Part shown: in pieces, positions 6,297 through 6,666 of the stretch
Layout: each line of letters begins with the position of its first letter
How positions within the stretch are numbered: the stretch's first letter is position 1
Source: Candidatus Bathyarchaeota archaeon
Lineage (GTDB): Archaea > Thermoproteota > Bathyarchaeia > Bathyarchaeales > DTEX01
Reading direction: 5' to 3'
Assembly (NCBI GenBank): GCA_021158305.1
Contig: JAGGUU010000197.1
Coordinates: 1 to 6,666 of the forward strand
DNA length: 6,666 nucleotides
The notes under the pieces: model-generated
What the model was told of the DNA's origin: nothing
The model's input: only the letters and a program-made list of their open reading frames with translations
The model's database searches: none
Program-made: the position numbers and the translations under genes

Positions 6297-6653
6297 ATGG
6301 AGACGAAAAGAAAATTCCTCATTTCAATTGTGTGTTTCTTCATAATCAGCATAGCAACAGTAGGAGTAGCATCAATTATTGCCCTGCCTGATAAGATGAC
6401 TCAATCAGAAACATACAAAGCTCCAGCAGAAACACCTGCTGAGAAGAGTATCCTCGCCATATCATCGGCATTAGTAGTCGGCTTAGCATGTATAGCCGCG
6501 GGGTGGGGAATAGCTAGCGCGGGAGCCGCTGCGATAAGTGCAGCAACCGAGAAACCTGAAACATTCTTTAGAAACTTCATAATCGTAGCATTGGCAGAGG
6601 CGCTGGCGATTTACGGATTGATAATGGGATTGCTACTATGGTTGAAGATATAA
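6297..6653 (+). CDS. atpK: A-type ATP synthase subunit K (proteolipid c-ring) with extra N-terminal hydrophobic segment
   Basis: Subunit K forms the membrane ring that turns as ions pass. The 118-residue product has one classical hairpin. The first helix is about 52-80 (SILAISSALVVGLACIAAGW and a small-residue stretch GIASAGAAAI), the cytoplasmic loop has TEKPE (84-88), and the second helix is about 92-116 with the ion-carrying Glu101 in VALAEALAIYGLI. Ahead of this lies a positively charged KRK followed by a hydrophobic run at about 7-30, then a polar linker (about 31-50, with APAETPAEK). This could be a cleaved signal peptide, with a possible site after GVA at 23-25, or a third membrane helix. 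Either fits a hairpin whose N-terminus faces outside. The first helix shows no Gln, and Glu101 is followed by Ala-Leu rather than Ser/Thr, so the Na+ ligands known from some c-rings appear absent and H+ coupling is more likely. The ATG at 6297 is 25 bases after the small coiled-coil gene. Confidence 0.9.
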   Translation: METKRKFLISIVCFFIISIATVGVASIIALPDKMTQSETYKAPAETPAEKSILAISSALVVGLACIAAGWGIASAGAAAISAATEKPETFFRNFIIVALAEALAIYGLIMGLLLWLKI

Positions 6654-6666
6654 ATTGAACGATTAA

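Noticed and set aside
6653..6666. Terminator after subunit K
   Set aside because: Only 13 bases remain after the stop and they contain no run of T; nothing can be said about termination.

Overview
The window holds most of an archaeal A-type (A/V-type) ATP synthase gene cluster. The evidence for an archaeon is the A-type subunit set itself (catalytic A, non-catalytic B, stalk subunits D, E and F, membrane subunit I and a short proteolipid K), TTTAAA-type TATA boxes at archaeal distances from the start codons, and tightly overlapping genes. Arginine is coded mostly by AGA/AGG and the proteins are rich in Lys, Glu, Arg and Ile, which would fit a thermophile but does not prove it. I cannot place it below domain level. 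The gene order differs from the classical euryarchaeal H-I-K-E-C-F-A-B-D, which leaves a TACK-type or uncultivated archaeal lineage open.

Layout. On the minus strand, positions 853 to 1 carry the first 284 codons of subunit I, which runs off the left edge. A 68-base divergent promoter region (854-921) separates it from a plus-strand operon: F (922-1218), E (1234-1854), A (open frame to 3627), B (to 5009), D (to 5647), a universal stress protein of the UspA family (to 6080), an unlisted 59-codon coiled-coil gene (6092-6271) and the proteolipid K (6297-6653). Genes touch or overlap by a few bases from E through usp. Short gaps reappear around the small gene and K. No RNA gene, insertion sequence, CRISPR array or other mobile element is visible, and no gene-free stretch exceeds 70 bases.

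How the genes work together. A and B form the A3B3 catalytic head; D and F form the central rotor stalk; E, normally paired with H, forms the peripheral stalks; I and the K ring form the ion-conducting membrane sector. Subunit C, which links D to the K ring, and a recognisable full-length H are not in the window. The 59-residue coiled-coil protein is a candidate for a minimal H-like partner of E, and the UspA protein, with a complete ATP-binding motif and translationally coupled to D, is an unusual passenger.

The main oddity is the start of subunit A. The conserved N-terminal strand is encoded in frame directly after the TGA of subunit E, but that frame has no ATG, GTG or TTG before the conserved residues. 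A noncanonical AUC start, a +1 frameshift from the ATG at 1851, or a one-base error in the sequence could explain this. Other points of note are a Gly-rich P-loop in A in place of the usual Pro-containing one, an extra N-terminal hydrophobic segment on K, a shared divergent TATA element, and a possible separate promoter for K.
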